This document shows, piece by piece, positions 23,355-26,446 of a stretch of DNA of 26,446 bases. How positions within the stretch are numbered: the stretch's first letter is position 1; every line of letters starts with the position of its first letter. Position numbers and translations under genes: made by a program. This stretch comes from JASFJH01 sp050117725 (lineage in GTDB: Bacteria; Pseudomonadota; Gammaproteobacteria; AKS1): positions 1 to 26,446 of the forward strand of contig JASFME010000005.1 of assembly GCA_050117725.1 (NCBI GenBank), given 5' to 3'. Under the pieces are notes generated by a model. That model worked only from the letters and a program-made list of their open reading frames with translations. It made no database searches and was not told the DNA's origin.

Positions 23355-25293
23355 CTTCTTCCGTCACAACAGGCAGGTTATCCGCATGCACCAGCGGTAA
23401 CGTTACAATTGCGGTGACACCGCCTGTTTCATTGTTCTCAAGCCATAACTCGCCATCATGTTGTTCAACAATCCCCAGACTCACTGACAAGCCCAGGCCA
23501 TTACCCTCGCCCACATCCTTGCTGGTAAAAAAAGGATCAAAGATCCTGTCCATATCGCGCTCGTCGATACCGATGCCGCTGTCCGACACCGCCAGGTAAA
23601 GACTTTCATTTTCCTTGCGCACCTGAATTGTAACTGTACTGTCCTCGACGCTTGCCTGGATGGCATTGATCAATAAATTGATTAGCACCTGTTGCAACTG
23701 GCTACGGTCACCATGCAACATGCCTGTATAGTCAATGTGCGTTTGCAGGCTTATATGTTTGCGAAATGCCTCCTGCCTGACCAGTGCCAGTGTGTCATTT
23801 ACCCATGTCTCTACATCAAATTGCGTAAATGCCGGCGGTACCTGGCGGGCAAAATTCAGCACGCCCTTGACAATTTCCGAGGCGCGCAGGGTTTCTTCGC
23901 GCAGTGATTGAATATCCTTGTGGATTCGATCATTACCTTCGGGGGCCGCACGTTCAATGAATTTGCTTAATGTCAGAATATTGTTCAGCGGGTTGTTGAT
24001 TTCATGACCAATCCCGGCAGCCAACTGACCGATGCTGGCGAGTTTCGCATGCTGCATCAATATATGCTGCGCATGTTCGCGTTCGGCATCAGCTGTGTTA
24101 AGGGTATCTGCCATATCGTTGAATGACTCACCCAGCATTCTGATTTCGTCGGCACCCTTGCTTTGCACACGTTGATCGCGTTCCCCTGAAGCATAGGCAC
24201 GCATACTCCTGACCAGTTCGGTGAGCGGGCTTGCGACACGGGTCGAGACATATCTCACCAGCACCATACCAAACAACAGGGCAACCACCGACAACAACAG
24301 GATTGCGGTGCGGATGCGGTTGAACGGCGCCGCTATATCTTCCGCATTGACCCGCACTGCAAGTATCCAGTGCACCAGCAGATTCGGATACGGCAGGTAC
24401 TCGACAAAATAAATGACCTCCCTGCCATCCCGCGAAACTATCTTGCCTTCCTGCTCTGTTTGCACAATGTCGTATAACTGGCCATTATCATAATTCTGCA
24501 AGCGGAACTCACCCGTTTTCTTGTCACTGAAACGCAGGTTACGTGCATCATCATACAAAATGATGCCATTACGTTCTGCCTGTTCGCTGTTAATCTCGGC
24601 GATCAGCAACCGGCCATTAACCGGCCGTGGCGCAAAGTCGAGAATCCGGTCAATCTGTTCACCCAGCATATTTGCCACAAGGTAGCCGATGAACTGCTGG
24701 TCACGCTTGATTGGCATAATGTAATCCAGCATCGGTGGACTCGTATCTATATCCTCTGCTTCGGTTTGCGCGAGCAGGGTCACACTGACTTCGTTCGGCG
24801 GCAGGTCCAACAGCTTTTCCAGGTATTCCGGATCATCCAGTTCTTCCTCGGCATAGGGAAAACTGGAATAACCATCAAATAGCGGTGGCGTACGTTGTCC
24901 CACTCGCACCTTGACCAGCGTGTTGCCCTGCGTGTCGAGAATCCGGATCGTGTTCAGTGACGGCACCACATTCTGGAAGCCCTCAAAGAAGTTATTGATC
25001 TGATCACTACGCTCGAAAAATTCCTTGTGGATATTGCCTTCTGTCGCCGCCTGCATCACCGGGAAATAATTCTCCAACGGTGGAGCCGTGGCAAAGGCGC
25101 GAAAGGTGTCACGCTCATACACGAGCCGGCGATCCATCTCGGCAAGAACAGTCGCGAGGCTGCCAAACAGTTCCTGGTCAACCTCCTTGCGGTACAGGCG
25201 TTCACTGTAGCCGGTCGCGGCGAGGATCAGCACGCTCATCGGCACGAGCAAGGCCAGGGTCACGGACAGAAATATGTGGGTACGTAACTGCAA
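23344..25293 (-). CDS. Membrane sensor histidine kinase paired with the sigma-54 regulator
   Basis: A 649-residue inner-membrane kinase. It has a first membrane segment (about 7-28), a large periplasmic sensor region (about 30-325) probably of the Cache type, a second segment (about 328-348), a HAMP linker (about 350-402), then the dimerisation and phospho-acceptor region with His430 in GIGHEINNPLNN. The ATPase domain has N box NLLINAIQA (539-547), DSGIGI (571-576), FDPFFTSK (585-592) and GNGLGLS (597-603). The start is a TTG with AAGG 6 nt upstream; no in-frame ATG lies upstream and the next one would cut the first membrane helix. The ligand is unknown; a reduced sulfur compound is an inference from sox linkage. 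Confidence 0.93.
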   Translation of the reverse strand: MQLRTHIFLSVTLALLVPMSVLILAATGYSERLYRKEVDQELFGSLATVLAEMDRRLVYERDTFRAFATAPPLENYFPVMQAATEGNIHKEFFERSDQINNFFEGFQNVVPSLNTIRILDTQGNTLVKVRVGQRTPPLFDGYSSFPYAEEELDDPEYLEKLLDLPPNEVSVTLLAQTEAEDIDTSPPMLDYIMPIKRDQQFIGYLVANMLGEQIDRILDFAPRPVNGRLLIAEINSEQAERNGIILYDDARNLRFSDKKTGEFRLQNYDNGQLYDIVQTEQEGKIVSRDGREVIYFVEYLPYPNLLVHWILAVRVNAEDIAAPFNRIRTAILLLSVVALLFGMVLVRYVSTRVASPLTELVRSMRAYASGERDQRVQSKGADEIRMLGESFNDMADTLNTADAEREHAQHILMQHAKLASIGQLAAGIGHEINNPLNNILTLSKFIERAAPEGNDRIHKDIQSLREETLRASEIVKGVLNFARQVPPAFTQFDVETWVNDTLALVRQEAFRKHISLQTHIDYTGMLHGDRSQLQQVLINLLINAIQASVEDSTVTIQVRKENESLYLAVSDSGIGIDERDMDRIFDPFFTSKDVGEGNGLGLSVSLGIVEQHDGELWLENNETGGVTAIVTLPLVHADNLPVVTEEDDE

Positions 25294-25336
25294 TCTGCAC
25301 CTTTTATGGTCAGTAGCGGGTTTTTCATCAATAATA

Positions 25337-25354
25337 TAGCCAGGATCATGCCAG
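25337..25354 (-). promoter_or_regulatory. Possible sigma-54 promoter for the kinase-regulator operon
   Basis: Read on the minus strand, CTGGCATG-ATCC-TGGCT has GG (25352-25351) and GC (25340-25339) exactly 10 nt apart. It matches 6 of 7 in the -24 element and 4 of 5 in the -12 element. The start near 25327 gives a leader of about 34 nt. No TTGCA-N3-TGCAA site was found upstream, so the call is weaker than that at soxY. Confidence 0.45.
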
Positions 25355-25438
25355 CATCGTCTCAGGTCGGTATACTCTTGGCCAATCTGCCGTCACGATA
25401 TTTATATGACATCCATAACTATATAAGGAATCCAGCAC

Positions 25439-25573
25439 ATGTTGCGTGTCATTGTCTTCAGCCTGTGTACCCTGCTACTGGCCGCCTGTGGCCAGAAGGG
25501 TGACCTCTATTTGCCGCATCAGGCAGCCAGCAGCCCGGTTCAGTCAGTCATCACAGCTCATCATGCTGGCTGA
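25439..25573 (+). CDS. lptM: Small lipoprotein LptM (YifL)
   Basis: A 44-residue lipoprotein. The signal peptide ends in the lipobox LAAC with the lipidated Cys17, directly followed by GQKGDLYLP, the conserved motif of LptM/YifL. LptM assists correct assembly of the LptD-LptE lipopolysaccharide translocon. The ribosome site AAGGA is about 11 nt upstream of the ATG. Its end overlaps lysA by 11 nt, and lptM next to lysA is a common arrangement. The short length places it below most automatic gene-size cut-offs. Confidence 0.9.
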   Translation: MLRVIVFSLCTLLLAACGQKGDLYLPHQAASSPVQSVITAHHAG

Positions 25574-26446
25574 CAGTTTCCGCCTGCAACACGGCCAGTG
25601 GTATGCCGAACAGGCGCCGTTGGCGCAAATCGCCGAACAGTACGGTACGCCGGCCTATGTCTACTCGCGCGCGGCGCTGGAAAACCACTGGCATGCCTTC
25701 GACAGCGCGTTTGGCGATCTGCCGCACCTGGTCTGCTACGCGGTCAAGGCCAACTCCAACCTGGCTGTGCTCAACGTCCTGGCGCGGCTCGGCTCCGGTT
25801 TCGATATCGTCTCGGCCGGCGAGCTGGAACGCGTGCTGCAGGCTGGCGGTGAGCCGTCCCGGGTCGTGTTCTCGGGTGTCGGCAAGCGCCATGATGAAAT
25901 TGCCCGGGCACTCGAGACCGGGATCCGCTGCTTCAATGTCGAATCAACCGCTGAACTGGCGCGCATTAACGAGGTGGCCGGCAGTCACGGTGTCCGCGCG
26001 CCTGTGTCGCTGCGCATCAACCCGGATATTGACGCCGGTACCCATCCCTATATATCGACCGGGCTGAAGGAAAACAAGTTCGGCATCAGTATCGATGACG
26101 CGCTTGCAGCCTATGCACAGGCTGCCGAATTGCCGCAGCTGGACGTGATCGGCATTGATTGTCATATCGGTTCGCAGCTGACCGAGCTGCAACCGTTTGC
26201 CGACGCGCTGGCGCGCACGCTGGCGCTGGTTGACCGGCTTGCCGGGCGCGGTATCGCCCTGCATCACCTCGATATCGGCGGCGGTCTGGGTATCCGTTAC
26301 CAGGACGAACAACCGCCCGCGCCGGCCGAGTATGTCAAGACGCTGCGCGCCGGGCTGGCCGGGCGTGCCCTGGAGATCCTGATCGAACCGGGCCGTGCCG
26401 TCGCCGGCAATGCCGGGGTATTGCTGACCCGCGTCGAGTATCTCAA
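25563..26446 (+). CDS. lysA: Diaminopimelate decarboxylase, N-terminal two thirds (runs off the window)
   Basis: A PLP-dependent enzyme that makes L-lysine from meso-diaminopimelate. About 294 codons are visible from the ATG at 25563 to the window edge, with no stop. The PLP lysine Lys62 in CYAVKANSN, the CHIGSQ motif, the phosphate-binding GGGLG and the EPGRAVAGNAG motif are all present and in order. The start overlaps the end of lptM, implying coupled translation. Only the C-terminal beta domain is missing because of the window edge. Confidence 0.96.
   Translation, partial: MLADSFRLQHGQWYAEQAPLAQIAEQYGTPAYVYSRAALENHWHAFDSAFGDLPHLVCYAVKANSNLAVLNVLARLGSGFDIVSAGELERVLQAGGEPSRVVFSGVGKRHDEIARALETGIRCFNVESTAELARINEVAGSHGVRAPVSLRINPDIDAGTHPYISTGLKENKFGISIDDALAAYAQAAELPQLDVIGIDCHIGSQLTELQPFADALARTLALVDRLAGRGIALHHLDIGGGLGIRYQDEQPPAPAEYVKTLRAGLAGRALEILIEPGRAVAGNAGVLLTRVEYL

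Overview
The window looks like chromosomal DNA of a sulfur-oxidising gammaproteobacterium. The evidence is the uninterrupted gammaproteobacterial block ruvCAB-ybgC-tolQRAB-pal-cpoB-queE-queC, a Tat-exported SoxB and SoxY with SoxZ and SoxA, a YeeE/YedE-type sulfur transporter, and lptM next to lysA. The sequence is moderately GC-rich, with short spacers and frequent start/stop overlaps. The species cannot be fixed from this stretch. No insertion sequence, phage gene or CRISPR array was seen.

Layout. (1) 1-2615, minus strand: an Atm1-like ABC exporter, a DUF1614 membrane protein and the first 22 codons of a short-chain dehydrogenase. (2) 2816-17509, plus strand: fmdB-like zinc ribbon, DUF502 membrane protein, aspS (with residues typical of a non-discriminating enzyme), nudB, yebC, ruvC-ruvA-ruvB, ybgC-tolQ-tolR-tolA-tolB-pal-cpoB, queE, queC, then a YeeE/YedE transporter with its own promoter. 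Two imperfect inverted repeats of a dispersed-repeat type lie between aspS and nudB and between queE and queC. (3) 17584-17659: tRNA-Lys(UUU). (4) 17682-25293, minus strand: a sulfur-oxidation island. Read in transcription order it is a membrane sensor kinase, a sigma-54 activator response regulator, soxY-soxZ-soxA, a strong terminator, soxB, another strong terminator, and a small secreted two-cysteine protein of unknown function. (5) 25439-26446, plus strand: lptM and the first two thirds of lysA.

The most interesting part is the sox island. The spacer between the response regulator and soxY holds a near-consensus sigma-54 promoter (GG and GC exactly 10 nt apart, about 35 nt upstream of the soxY leader end). 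About 85-105 nt upstream of the inferred start site are two overlapping palindromes of the form TTGCA-N3-TGCAA, the position expected for enhancer sites. A second sigma-54-like promoter precedes the kinase. Together they suggest a self-contained switch: the kinase senses a periplasmic signal (plausibly a reduced sulfur compound), the activator binds the palindromes, and sigma-54 polymerase transcribes soxYZA and perhaps the kinase operon. soxX and soxCD are not in the island, so it fits a truncated Sox system, and soxB appears to have a separate promoter. The YeeE/YedE transporter and the unknown secreted protein next to soxB may be accessory sulfur genes.
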